Source: Pipra filicauda (Eukaryota > Chordata > Aves > Passeriformes > Pipridae). Taken from it: a stretch of 64,000 bases of DNA. This document shows positions 25,871 to 38,243 of the stretch, piece after piece. Under the pieces are notes generated by a model that did no database searches, was not told where the DNA came from, and saw only the letters and a program-made list of their open reading frames with translations. The stretch is taken from NCBI RefSeq assembly GCF_003945595.2, contig NW_024104426.1, positions 372,001 to 436,000 of the forward strand. The letters run 5' to 3'. A program made the position numbers and the translations under genes. How positions within the stretch are numbered: position 1 is the stretch's first letter; each line of letters begins with the position of its first letter.

Positions 25871-26300
25871 GTGAAAATGGCTTGTTAGTTGGAGCCTTCC
25901 AGCCCTTGCGTCACCCTGTGGCTGGCATATCACAGGGCAGGAATCTGCCAGCCGGGCTGCTGCTCTCCCCCGTTTAACTGCTTCGGCAGGGTAGGCATCG
26001 GCTTGTGTGGATAAGGGAAGAAATGTCCCCCTTCCAGGCGGGCACACGCCTCCCTCTCCTCTCCTGCCGCCCCCCTCTCGGCGCGCATCCCCCTCCTCCG
26101 CATCCCTCCGCTCCAGAGCATCCCGCAGGCGCCGCAGCCGGGCACGGCAACGCGCCCGCCGGGAGAGCCGCCGGCTCCTCCTGCACCACCGGGCTCGGCG
26201 GAGAGGGCACACAGCCCTCAGCGAAGAGCACCCTACAATCACCCCACTCCTGCCCGTCTCGGCCAGCCCCTGACCCAGCGAGAGAAGCAGCGCTCTGCTC

Positions 26301-27111
26301 CTGGGTTTGTTTACCCTGTTGGCTCCTCTCTGTTTGCAGCCCCGCCGGAGACATGATCACAGCTTATTGCATCTAAATGACACTTGTCAAAATAAACTCA
26401 CAGCAGGTGCCTGTGTGCCTTTTTTTTTTTTCTCTTGTCTTTTTCTTTCTGTTGTGCCATTGTATTTGCTTACTCTCTCACGGAGGAAATGCGTGCTCAC
26501 CAAGGCGATGGGAAATGTCAGGGATCCTGGTTGTTAGTGAAAGCAGCAGCAGCAGCATGAGAAACTGGAAAGGTGGAAGCACAGGGCAGAATCTGTGTCA
26601 CTTCTGAGGTGAACTAGAAACAAGTTTTTTTGCTATCCTTTTACACATGGGAAAACGGACTCAGGTAAATGATGTGGGATCATTCCTGCATTGCACAGAG
26701 CTCTGGCACTGACAGGTCAAAGAAACTAACTCTGCCTTGTAGAAGGACCTCTCTCATGCCATGTGACAGGTTAAGCTACAAAGTGGACAGTAATTGCCCC
26801 AGCCAGACTTCATTCTGCTGCTCATTGCAGCAGCAGAACTCCAGCTGTGATTTTTATGTCACAGTGTCCACAGGCAGGCATCAGACCCTCTACAGCTCCA
26901 GCAAGCTTGTGCCTGGGTTTGAAAACTTAACATGTTTCCACTTCTTCCAGGCAAGAGGGGAGGAAATCCAGGGTAAGCCCACAATGCAAAGTGAAAAGCC
27001 TCAGAAGAAGCCCTGAGCATTTGCATTTGTGTTATCTTCACAGGGAATTGTCATCCTTATCCTCACTCCAGTCCAGAATCTATTTTTGGGAGCTGTCCTG
27101 CTGCTGCCTGA
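26301..27111. other. Sequence after CpG island, no supported exon
   Basis: About 800 bp containing four AGC units near 26545 and a donor-like CAG|GTAAAT at 26664/26665 on the + strand. The donor could belong to an alternative untranslated exon. Nothing firmer is visible. Confidence 0.4.
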
Positions 27112-27520
27112 GTCATAGAATTAGAGGATCATAGAATGATTTGGATTGGAAGGGACATAAGAGACCATCTAGTTCCAACCCCCTTGCCATGGGAAGGGAC
27201 ACCTTCTGCTAGACCAGGTTGCTCAAAGCCCTATCCAGCCTGGCCTTGAACACTTCCAGGGATGGGGCATCCATGACTTCTCTGGACAACTTGTGCCAGT
27301 GCCTTACCACCCTCACAGTAAAGAATTTCATCCTAAAATCCAATAAAACTACTCTCAGTTTAAGAACATCCCCCCCTTGTTCTATCACTCCATGACCTTG
27401 TAAAAAGTCCATCTTTCCTGTGGGTTCCCTTCAGGTGCTGGAAGGCCACAATTAGGTCACCCCAAAGCCTTCTCCTCTGCAGGACGAACAATCCCAATTC
27501 TCTCAGCATTTTAGTCCATG
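27112..27520 (-). mobile_element. CR1 LINE 3' fragment, ~410 bp
   Basis: Reverse CR1 starting TCATAGAATTAGAGGATCAT, then GATTTGGATTGGAAGGGACA, CTGCTAGACCAGGTTGCTCA and AAGAATTTCATCCTAAAATC. It keeps the true 3' terminus and is 5'-truncated near 27.5 kb. Small deletions break the frame. Confidence 0.93.
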
Positions 27521-28182
27521 CTGTTCAGTCCCAGCTCACCAGGGCCCTTCAAATGTGGGTTCCTCAACCCAGGGAGGGGACCAGGGATGGGAATGCCCTT
27601 CTGGAGGTCTGCAGCCAAAGGTGCAAGTAGAGCAACATGCTCCAGGTTAGCCAAACCACATTAGAAGTGAAGTGAATGCTGTGAATTCAGATGAACCTTG
27701 CTGTCTCAAGCTCTAAGCAACAAGGGTGATTTTAGAGACTAGGACATTATTCTGCCTGTGTTGCATGGTACGATTCTACTGTGGAGGATCTGTAGGCTAC
27801 AACCAGCAAGACCTGGCTTTAAAAGGGGAAACACATGACTTTTTCTATATTGTCATGACAAATCCCTTCAGGAGTATATCAGAAGTATGTTCAGAAGTAT
27901 GGATTGGTGAGTTAGTACTTGAGGCACATCTCAACAGATAGTGTGGGTCTAACGACCAATAACTTCCTTCTTGTTTTAAGCTTCCTAGTGTGATTAATTA
28001 CTGAAAAACAACAATATCAAACCAACTTTTCTATGCTTTGTGCCCTCTTTCAAAATCAACATTATTATATAGGTAATTTTACTTTCAGAGCAACATGTGC
28101 TTTAACACAGCATGCAAGACCATTGGGGCTAGACCAAAAATCTTGTCTGAAAATGGATATCTACAGGGTGAAGATGGCAACA
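27521..28182. other. Spacer between CR1 fragments
   Basis: About 660 bp without recognisable features apart from a few short frames. Confidence 0.5.
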
Positions 28183-28612
28183 GAAAGTGAAGGGTCTAGA
28201 GCACAAGGCTTGTGACAAGCAGCTGAGGAAGCTGCAGGGGCTCAGCCTGAATAAAGGACGCTCAGGGGGGACCTTCTCCCACTCTACAACTCCCTGAAAG
28301 GAGGACGGAGCCAGGTTGGGATCAGTCTCTTCTCCCAGGTAACAGTGAGAAGACAAGAGGAAATGGTCTCCAGTTGCACCAGAGAAGGTTCAGATTGAAT
28401 ATTAGGAAAAAATTCTTCATGGAATGAGTGGCCAGGCATTGGAACAGGCTGCTGAGGGAAGTGATTGAGTCACCATCCCCAGAGAGATGTAAAAGACGTG
28501 TAGATGTGGCACTTAGGAACATGGTTTAGTGATGGGTTTGGCACTGTTTCATTAGCAGTTGGACTAATTGATCTTAAAGGCCTTTTCCAATCTAAATGAT
28601 TCTCTGATTACC
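28183..28612 (+). mobile_element. CR1 LINE 3' fragment, ~430 bp
   Basis: Forward CR1: AGCTGAGGAAGCTGCAGGGG, CAGATTGAATATTAGGAAAA, TTCTTCATGGAATGAGTGGC, AGATGTGGCACTTAGGAACA, then CTTAAAGGCCTTTTCCAATC and AAATGATTCTCTGATTA. Inactivated by substitutions and indels. Confidence 0.93.
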
Positions 28613-28956
28613 AGAAAATTTTCTATTTACCTACTGCTTTGTTAAAATAATTACAGAGGCAAGTGTCACACAGCATGGTCTATCAAATTCATCTTTACTT
28701 ATGAGTTAATTCCAGGTAATCCATATTCCAAAAACACCAGAGATATCTAGAAAACATATCTTCGATAATAGTTTTAAGGTTTTTTATTCTAGGGTACCAC
28801 TATGGAAAAAACTACCTAACCCATGCAGCTCCACTGAACCCTTGATTGTGAATTCTGACTCTCCTGTAACTCAAACATAAAGCACATTATTTGGCATATT
28901 TGGGAACCAATGGTGAAAATATTCCCCTCCAGTGTGCACAGCCTACCTTATACAGA
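28613..28956. other. Spacer, nothing recognised
   Basis: About 340 bp of AT-rich DNA. Confidence 0.5.
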
Positions 28957-29032
28957 ACCACAGAATCATTTAGATTGGAAAAGACCCTTAGGATCATTGA
29001 GTCCAACAGTAAAACTAACATTGAAAAGCTCG
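28957..29032 (-). mobile_element. CR1 LINE 3' terminus, 76 bp
   Basis: Reverse CR1 end: AACCACAGAATCATTTAGAT, TGGAAAAGACCCTTAGGATC, ATTGAGTCCAACAGTAAAAC. It stops abruptly where a second CR1 of another subfamily begins. Either the second copy inserted into the first or both landed side by side. Confidence 0.88.
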
Positions 29033-29232
29033 ACATAGAATGATTTGGGTTGGAAGGGACCATAAAGACCACTTAGTTCCAACCCCCCTGCCATGAGCAC
29101 GGACATCTTCCACTAGACCAGGTTGCTCCAAGCCCTGTCCAACCCAGCCTTGAACACTTCCAGGGGTGGGGCAGCCCCAACTTCTCTGGGCAATGTGTGC
29201 CAGGGCCTCACCACCCTCAAAATGAAGAATAT
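29033..29232 (-). mobile_element. CR1 LINE 3' fragment abutting another CR1
   Basis: Starts ACATAGAATGATTTGGGTTG, continues GAAGGGACCATAAAGACCAC and CTAGACCAGGTTGCTCCAAG, and ends near AAAATGAAGAATATGCCCAG. It belongs to the GTTCCAACC subfamily, unlike its neighbour, which is of the GAGTCCAAC type. Confidence 0.9.
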
Positions 29233-29869
29233 GCCCAGGTTCATTGGTTTTTCTTCATTTCGAGGTAGGACATATTTGCTGCAAATCAGTAGCAATGGTT
29301 TCACTCATCATGTTTGTGTTGCCAAATCCCATACCTAGGGCTCACCTCATGAGCAAAAGAGATTAATTTTCCTAATTCATGGTTCCTCCTTTGACATGTA
29401 CCATGTCATGCATCTGATGACGATTCTGGCAAGATTCTGATGACTTCAAAGTTCCTATTATGTTAATAATACACAATACAATATTTTTTCAAAAATATGT
29501 CTTCCCATAGATCTGAATACACATCCTTGGTCAGATTTTCTAGTTTTCTTTTGTGTCCATCCCTCTCTGGAGCTCCCTGTGATACTATTTGTGCGAGTGG
29601 GCAATGGACTGAAGTGCTCAGGAGAAGGCCTGTAAGAGCATTGAACCCCTGACAGCTTTGCTTTTGTGAGCAATATGTGATCACAAAGGTCTTCTGATAA
29701 TGCAGCATCATCAAAATGTGTGCACACCAGCTAGGAATGATTCATTTCTGCAGATCAAAAAGGTTATCATGGTCTGAGGGCTGCTGGCACTAACGCAGAC
29801 AGTGTTACTACAGTAAAAGAAGAAAGAGTGTGGACTGTATGCTCTGCTTATTGAATAGAAATGGGGACA
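29233..29869. other. Spacer, nothing recognised
   Basis: About 640 bp with no supported gene. Frames on the minus strand (29.46-29.73 kb) are short and have no known motif. Confidence 0.5.
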
Positions 29870-30505
29870 AGCAGGAGCCAGCAGTGTGTGCCCATGTGGC
29901 CAAGAAGGCCAGTGGCATCCTGCCCTTTATCAAAAATAGTGTGGCCAGCAGGACCAGGGAAGTGATTGTCCCTCTGTACTTGGCAGTGGTGAGGCTGCAC
30001 CTCAAATCCTGGGTTCAGTTTTGGGCCCCTCATAACAGGAGAGACATGGAGGTGCTGGAATTTGTCCAGAGAAGAGCAATGGAGCTGGAGAAAGGTCTGG
30101 AGAGTGAGTCACATGAGGAGCAGCTGAGGGAGCTGGTGGTGTCCAGCCTGGAAAAAAGAAGGCTTGGGTGGACCTTCTCACTTTACAACTCCCTGGCAGG
30201 AGGATGGAGCCAGGTGGGGGTTGAGCTCTTCTCCCAGGGAACAAGGGACAGGACAAGAGGAAACGACCTCAAGCTGTGTCAGGGTAGGTTCAGGTTGGAC
30301 ATCAGGAAGAATTTCTTCACAGAAAGGGCTGTCAAGCATTGGAATGGGCTGCCCAGGAAGGGGTGGAGTCAGCACTCCTGGAGGTGTATAAGGAAAGACT
30401 GGACGTAGCACTTGGTGCTGTGGTCTGGTTGACCTTGATCAGCCAAAGATTGGACTTAAAAACTTTGGACATCTTTTCCAACCTTAATGATTCTATGATT
30501 GTAAG
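29870..30505 (+). mobile_element. CR1 LINE 3' fragment with an open ORF2 tail
   Basis: The longest CR1 piece here. Its translation stays open for about 190 codons (to 30408) and reads as the C-terminal end of the CR1 second ORF, with [40 protein letters not shown] and [20 protein letters not shown] in order. The reverse transcriptase core and endonuclease are missing, so it cannot move. The 3' end CTTTTCCAACCTTAATGATT is present. Its open frame suggests a fairly young insertion. Confidence 0.95.
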
Positions 30506-33500
30506 TAAATAAAGAAAATAAAGCTTTTTGCTTTAGGGATCTACATTGTATCTCAACCCAGGACTTTATTTTACCAGTTCCTGTACAGTCCTCAGGTGAC
30601 CTGGAACAGTCTCACGCAATACGATCAGCTCTGTTCTCCTCCACATAATATCAGGTGGGAAATTAGAGGTCTGATTTCAAGCCTTGGATACAAATCCTGA
30701 GCTCCTACTGACCATCACAGGCATGGTACATACATTTCTGATAGCAAAGCTTTGGTTTGCCAGGATGAGGGGGGAAACAGGAACAAGAGAAATACTCAAA
30801 AAGCTTGATTAATAGATTTTGCTGTACAGAAACCTCTAAACTTGGCATAACCTGGGCTGTCATGTATGAAGTTACTTTACAGGGGTTTTAAAGATTATCA
30901 CAGGAAGATCAGGCTGGATGAAGATTTAATCAAATACGTACTTAAGAGAGGTGTGAGTTTAAGTAATACTCAGCATAAGGAAAAAGCTGAATTCTTTCTA
31001 TTTTCATTACACATTTTCAATGTATTTACAAAAGCTCTTGGTAGTTTGTATTGTATTATGCAGCAAACTGACTTGTGCAGGGCTCATCTATCTCTGCTCA
31101 TTGGTATTTAATTATCTTGATCTACCCTTTGGACATTATAAGCCTCTGAGTGTATGAAGTCTGAAAACATAGACACACAAATTGCTTCCCTTTCCATTAT
31201 AGCCCTTTGTGTTTTGGGCTGCATTATGCTGCTGGGTCAGAGTGACTTTGAACCTCGAGGGGATTTGTGGTCTTAGATGTAACATTACCAGCAAAGAGCA
31301 TAGAACCTGACAGGGTATATCAACAATTCAGCAATAGAAAAAATCATCTCCTCTTCCTTGAGGATTTATTCTTGAGGTTTTAGAATAAATGAATTGCAAT
31401 AGGAAAGAGCAAAGGAGAAAAAAAAAGAGGCTTCTGACATAAATAGTAAAATGAAGATACGTAAAACAACTTCCACTACCCCACAGAAAAGACTTCAGCA
31501 CTGTAGCAGCTATAGCCTGGTTTTCAATTCACCACATGTGTACTGCAGACCACCTGCTTTCCGTGTGTCTCACATCCTCTCCCTCAAACAGGCAAACCTC
31601 TGGGAGAGTATGACAGCACTGGGCTGGCCAGTGTGCGTGACTTCCCTTCCAGAGCATGCGATCAGACCCCATTTTGGCACAGGAGCCATGCTGTGGGGTA
31701 AATCAGGCACATGCTTGCCCTATAAGGCACAGAGTGATATTGGGTCTCCCAAAAGAAAAGTTGGAAACCTGATGAGAGTAATGACTCCTCCTGGGAAAGC
31801 CAAACTACTCAAAGCTGTCACTACAGAGAGGCAAATTACATGAGACAAAAGGTGACCTTTCCCCACAGCAAAGACCATCCATCATCTTTCAATCCACCAA
31901 GCAGCCCTTGCATAGTGGTCCTTCTGAGAGAGTCCCTTGGACCTTATGTTTTCACACCTTCTCCCTCTCCATCCTCACAAGCTCTGGCAATGAAACAGGG
32001 CAGGGCAGCCTCTCCAAGGTCCTTGTCCTCTACTCCTCCCACTGCTACAACTGCCAAGGCCAGTGCTTCAGTCCTGTTTGGAAACACTACCCCAACCTCC
32101 TGCTGAGCTTCAAGGCATCATCCACCTCCCCACCTCCCCCACAGCACTCCTGGGACCCACCACACAGGCTCCTATCCCAGTACAGATTTGTAACCTGGAG
32201 TAAATTGCTACACCACCCAGTGGGTCTTAGACCCCACTTTGGTCCTGAAAGCACAAGCATCCCAGTGCCAGGAAAGTGGCAGGAAAGTCCAGAAAAGACA
32301 GAAGTTTGAGTACAGGTGTAATCACAGCCTTCCCAGACAGTGTGGAGTGTGCTCTTCTTCATAATGAATGGCTGCAGAGATGAGACAGGTACTCTGTCCA
32401 AAACTGCAGCCCTGGAAAATGATCTCCTGGAGAGTCCCACCTCTTACCACATGCTGTAAAATGGAGAGACTGGTTCAAGTGGGGCCTTTAGTAAGTGCAA
32501 TTTCAAAAATGCCGGACTCTAAATAGGAGCATTTTTACTGCATATTGTGTAATTTACCCCCCCTTCACTTTCCAAGCTCACACCCTCGGTTTTTAGCAGA
32601 CAGTTCATTGCTCTGAGGTTCCCCTGGCAATGTACAAAGTCCCTGCCTGGCCCTTTAATTCCCACATCATGAGAGAGCTTTCAGCATCTCTAGCCCTCCA
32701 GTTGTAATGAAATGTGATTAAAGGTGGTGCTTTTCCTGGGTAAGCCTGACTGACTGCTCTGTCCTTCATCCCCCTCCACATCAGCAGCCTCAACAGCTCT
32801 AGGAGCAGTGAGGATTACCTCTGTTTCTCTGAAAAGAGAGTTTTACAAGGAAATCTGGTGACAGGAGCTTAAACAGCAAAACTATTGCACACGTGATCCA
32901 GCACAGCCATGGGGTGGGGATTTAGCAGGTGTCAGACAGGAGGAACCCAATGGGCCTCTGATGAACACGGCCATCTCCCCCTTCCTCCCAGCTTCAACCT
33001 CTCTGTAGAGAAGGAGAGCTGAGCAGAGTAGACAGGTGAGTAGGTGGGAGCTCTGTATATGCAAGATACATCAGTAGTGGCCTAGTTTCAGCAGTGCTTG
33101 GTAGCTGGATTGCCATCCAAGTGTCTGAAAGGCTCTGTAGTCGCCTCTAGAATATATGTCTATTGAAATGACTCCTTCTCCTGGAGGATGCTGGACCAGG
33201 AATCTGAATCTGAATCCATGATTTTAGCTTAAGATATTATTTGCAAGTGTATCCTCTATGTGACAGCAAGGTCTGTATGCTATTGCATCTTCAAAACAGT
33301 AATATTTTTCTGTTTTTACAGTGCTTGTCCTGGGAGCCCAGCCCAGGGTTATTAAAAAAAGAAGCATTAGAATTTGTCCTGTAGAGATTCCCAGCTGCTT
33401 CTTTAAGCTCTGGCAGAGCAGTTTCAGAGGCCAGGCATCACTGAGAAAAATATTCACACTGGCACCAATGGGTCTGGTGCTACTTAATTTCACTGTTAAT

Positions 33501-36500
33501 GATCCAGCTGAAAAGAAAGTATGAGACAAGAGAGTCTGTGTGAGCTCTGAACAGATCACACAGTGACCAGAAGTTTATATGGTTTGATACTGGTAAAACA
33601 GTGAAAGTAAACCACAAATAACTACAATAAAAACATCCACAAATTTTCTTCCAGGAGAAGCTGAAGAAAGTGAGGCAAAGGTCTAGCCAGAATTGTATCC
33701 ATCATCAGACAGTTAGGTTGGCACCCAAGAGGTACAGCCAGAGATGCAGAAACAGAGTCTTTTTTTATGAATTCTTATTCCCTTGCATTACATCAGAAGG
33801 CATTTGTGCACAGAGTGCTCTGTGCACTTACACAGCTCCTCAGCAAGTCCATTAGGGGTTGGCTTTTGAGCCCTGATTTATGCTGATACATGCCTTTATC
33901 AGGCTCTGAGTGTTGATTATGTACCATTAGCACATCTCCGGAAACTCAGAGATACTAAAGATTACAGCTTGTGAGCTGGAGGAAACAGAAATGGTTTTCA
34001 TTTGTAATTTGTCGTGGCACAGAGGGTATCAAAGACTCAGCCTATGGAGATAAAACCTACAATCACTTCTAAAACCAACAAGAGATTACTGCTTTTAGTG
34101 TAACATCCACCATCCCTAGGACCCAGAACTGCTGTAATACGAAAATATTGACAAAATTGCAGTGAGAGGGAACACATCTTAGATAAAAACAATGCTTTGT
34201 GCCCAGAGATACCTCTAAGCAATTGTCACCTGAGGGTAATCAAGGCTTCTAAGACTGCTATGAGGATATCCATCCGTGTGCATGCCATTGGTTCATTTAA
34301 AGATACGGTGCCCATAGGTAAACTGAGAGATCAAATCTAATCTCAGTGGTCTTAGGACAGATGAGTTTGAATATGATAAAACTGAACATTGCAATAGCTG
34401 CCTCGGTGTAACCTTGATAGCTGAGACTCATATTCCCTCAATGAGCAACATACTTGCCTTTTCTTCCATTTTTATAGCACTGACCTAATTTTCTTGCCTT
34501 GTATTCAAATGAGAACCAAGAACTCCTTTACAGCAGCCACTGGGGCCAATCCATAAATCCAAATCAGCCTCAGAACTCCCCATTTCTAACTATTCACTTA
34601 TTTATGTCATATGAGAAGAAGTTACCTGAGCAAGACGCCATTGCCTGTTGCCATTGCCTGTCAACCCTGAGCATGCCTGCTCTGCCTCAAAATAGACAGT
34701 AAATAATGGATGAGTCCAGCTGCCCTTTGGAGCTGGCTCTACCTTCCTGAAGGTTGGGTGTTATAATAGTGAACAGTTAGGCTGTAATACTGAACACAAC
34801 CCTTTCCTAGTCAGTGCCCCCATCCCCCATCTATGACATGAGAATTGCAAAGCCCTGCAGTGCAAAGTCAAACACAGTCCTGAGGGATTTGGATGCTGGA
34901 GACTCACAGATGTCTGAGTCAGGCAGGATTTGTGTTTTGTCGGTGTGAAGCCAAGCTAAAGTTGTTCTGAGAACTTTAATCTATTTTTTATTAAATTCGT
35001 AAAATTAAACTCCAGTTAACAAGAGTGCCATACAACCAGGCTCTATTTTACATTTGTAATTAGTCCCATTGACTTCAAAGAATCTGTTTTTGTATAATAG
35101 TTGCAGGGTTGGGATTTGGTTTTGCATCCAATTGATATATCATTTAGCACTTGATATCAGCCCTTCAAAGGGAACATTATTGCTTTACATTTCAAAATCA
35201 CTTTGTAGTGCATTCTGTATATCTTATTATTCAAATTGGAGAGAACAACCTGCAAATTCTCACCAGCTCTAGTCATCTGTGGCTTTATTTTGTGAACTAA
35301 ATGTCTGTGATGAACACAAGGCTACATTCCCCAAACTCTAGCTGATGTCAGTGCTGAAAAAGCAAAACCAGGCAGGATTAATCCCTGATAAAAATAACCC
35401 CTAAAATCATCAATTTTTATTCTCTGCCCTTTGCAGTGGAGTCAGTAGATGAGTAAATACGTCTGATTACTTGTTTTTATAACTTGTGGCATGTTCTTTT
35501 CTTAATGTAACTGGACTTCTACAAAAAAATCAAACCTGAACTGAAAGCAGGGCTCTGCTAGTTTTACATGAACAGCTCCATTGTATAATTAAAGTCATTC
35601 TCGGCCAAAAAAAAAAAAAAAAAAAAAAAAAGGTGAAATCAGATCCAGGGCCCTCTGGTGGATTGTGAGAAAATTGTTATCTTCCTTAAAATGCTGAGAT
35701 GAATCGCTGCCTTACAAAGCTCAGAGTTTGCATCAACATACAACCTTTGCCCTTTAACATTAGCTTTATGAAAACAGAACTACAGATTACGACTCACAGG
35801 CAACGTTACAGGGAAGGTTTTCCAGAGTAAGGCATAAAGAACCTGTCCAAAAAGGAAAAAACAACAACCCATTCACTGTAATTTCTTTATCTGAATGCTT
35901 ATCAACTCATTACAGCTGAACACCGCAGAGGAATAGATAAGAAAACAGAGGCAGATCAGAGCCAGTGAAAGATTCTGTAAGAGGAAATGAGCTTTTGACC
36001 TTCACACAGTTTGAGGAGTTGGCAAGAAAAATTCAAGCAAGTGGAATGAGTTGAATATATTCTGTGCTTTACACTTGGAAGTCTTACCAACCCTTCCCTA
36101 AGGATTACCCTGCCTTCAAGTGCTGGAAAGACCACATGTTCTCACAATCCTGTCATCTACCCCGGGCAGCAGAAGTTTTGTGAGGTCTAGGACCTCAATC
36201 AGCAAAGAAAACTGGAGATGGGCTCTAGGGGAGGGGGGGAAGTGAGATAACTGGGCTCCCAGGGCAGCGTGAGCAAGGATAACTCCAAATGGAAGGAGGA
36301 TTGTGATGCTAAGAGGAAGCATTCCAGGTCAGCAGTGTCTCTGTTCAGCTGTTAGTAGAACAGGTTTCACAAGCTCTTTCTGGAAAAAATTAACCTGGAA
36401 ACCACAATTGATTCCTTCCTCCATGTCATGTACAGAAGGTAAAGAAGCTTCTGTAAAAGGGTGGAATCCTGGAAAGCCTGCCTTTCCAGCCAGCGGTGAT

Positions 36501-38138
36501 GAGATCAAAATGACATGAACACATAGTAAGTGACCATATGATTCAATATAGAGTTGAAAACTAAAAAGCTGAGAAGAGGCTGCTTGAGGTTTGACTTGTA
36601 GAAACAGGGAGGAACCATTTGTGATTCTCGGTTTTTCTGACTTCTCAGAATTTTCTTAGCATTTCCTTCTTGCAGCTGTAATAAACTCCTAGGTTATTTG
36701 CCTTTGTGCTCATTAGTGGTGAATACATGGGGAGGGGGTTTACTGCATCTTTAAATGTTCCCTGTTCTATATAAAATAAGTTTTGAAATAGTTTTGATTA
36801 ATATAATCACTTCTGTGAAAGTTAAACATTTTAAATGACACTATCTCAAAATAGCGATTTGGATTCTGGATTTGCATTTCCAGCTCCCAGTTGAAGCAGT
36901 TCAGCAGAATCAGTAGGAGGTTATTCATGATTCTGAACTTATATTTTCAGTGCTGAAAGTATTGCTGTCAGGGCTTTGTCCAGCTCTGGTATTCTCAGTA
37001 TTGAAAGTTACTTCCAGTGAGATCATGAAAAAGAAATGTGAGAACCTGAAGTCTTTTTTACTTTAATTATTCATCTGCTGCTCTTGGACAGAGCCCAGAA
37101 TTTCAATGCTTTTAGCAATTTGATTTTGTATTAAGAAAGGGTAACTGCTTGACATCTGTTGTGTAAGTGGGCATGGTCGGATACTAAATGCTCCCAGTGC
37201 ATATTTATTTAATCAAGGAATGCAAGTTTCCAAGGGGTAGATTAAAAAACATCTCTGAGAAAAGTGAAAGGAGCTTGTACTGATGTGCATGGCAACGAGT
37301 CTTAAAATGTAAAGAGTCAAAACTTTTTAATTAAAATCAGAAAACTCATTTGGAGAACTTAATTTCCCAAAAATGTCTGCTTTAACTTTGGCTTATTTTC
37401 CACGAAAACATACCATCAATGAAGATAGAATTTGTATCTTCATCTTCTCTTAAAGCTGTGTTCTAGTTCACCAAAAACATCACTGTGAAGCCATTACCTG
37501 TTTGTGTGGTAATGACACTTTCTAAAACATGTCTTGTCCCTGGTGCCACAGTGATCCACTGCAAAGGATCCAGGATGCTATTTTAAAAATGCATTAAATC
37601 TAAGCACCAGTGACTGTTCTTGTCAGAGAAAAACATTTCAACCTGTTCTTCCACCCTACTGTATCTTCCACATGTTCCAGTCTCCATACCATCATTTTCA
37701 CCATTGATCTGGAAAACATGTTCCAGCAGCTCTAAACAGAAACCCACTGCTGTGTTTGTCATTCAGATGACAGGAGACCTTTCTGTGTGCCTAAGAAAGG
37801 GAAGAAGGGATTGTCGAGCATTTCCAACATTGTATTTTCCCAAAGTGAAACACAAAATTAAATGGCAGCTTAATATTAAAAAAGAAACAACCAAATAAGT
37901 CATCTTCAGAGAGAACTATTAAGCTGTTTAAAGATAAAATTGAAATTAGAAACTAATTCTGTAGTCTGCGCTGGACAATCTTTATACCTGAGATCTGATC
38001 TTTTAGGTGTTGACTTTCATGGCTAGTGCCTTAGTTTTATGAACTTTTCTGAGGCCACCTGGTCTCAGAATCTGAGGTTCTTCCATGACATTTTTAATGA
38101 TGTAGCTGGAAATGCTGGTCCTGAAGCTCCTTTTGAAA
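30506..38138. other. Long AT-rich stretch, no supported gene
   Basis: About 7.6 kb without CR1. It contains a 25-A run at 35607-35631 and a small 13-bp tandem duplication near 34.64 kb. The largest frames (31.45-32.4 kb, about 130 codons) have no recognisable domain or convincing splice sites. It may be intronic or intergenic. Confidence 0.5.
35607..35631 (+). repeat. Homopolymer of 25 A
   Basis: Uninterrupted A run after CATTCTCGGCC. The upstream sequence has no recognised retrotransposon or processed-gene body and no clear target-site duplication, so I treat it as a simple repeat. Confidence 0.9.
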
Positions 38139-38243
38139 TCATAGCATCACAGAATGGTTTGGATTGGAAGGCACCTTAAAGATCATCCAGTTTCAAACCC
38201 CTGCCATGGGCAGGGACACCTTCCACTAGACCAGGTTGTTCAG
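38139..38243 (-). mobile_element. CR1 LINE 3' terminus, ~105 bp
   Basis: Reverse CR1: TCATAGCATCACAGAATGGT, GGATTGGAAGGCACCTTAAA, GGGCAGGGACACCTTCCACT, ending at AGACCAGGTTGTTCAG. Strongly 5'-truncated. Confidence 0.92.

Larger units (their letters stand above)
25430..26300. promoter_or_regulatory. CpG island, probable promoter
   Basis: An abrupt change from AT-rich DNA to about 850 bp rich in G, C and CpG, for example CGGCGCGCATCC and CGCGCCCGCCGGGAGAGCCG. It ends as sharply near 26.3 kb. In birds such islands usually mark 5' ends of genes. It contains a full RFX X-box, a half site GTTGCC at 25441-25446 and an inverted half site GGCAAC at 26146-26151. It may fire in both directions. The gene served is not identified. 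Confidence 0.7.
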
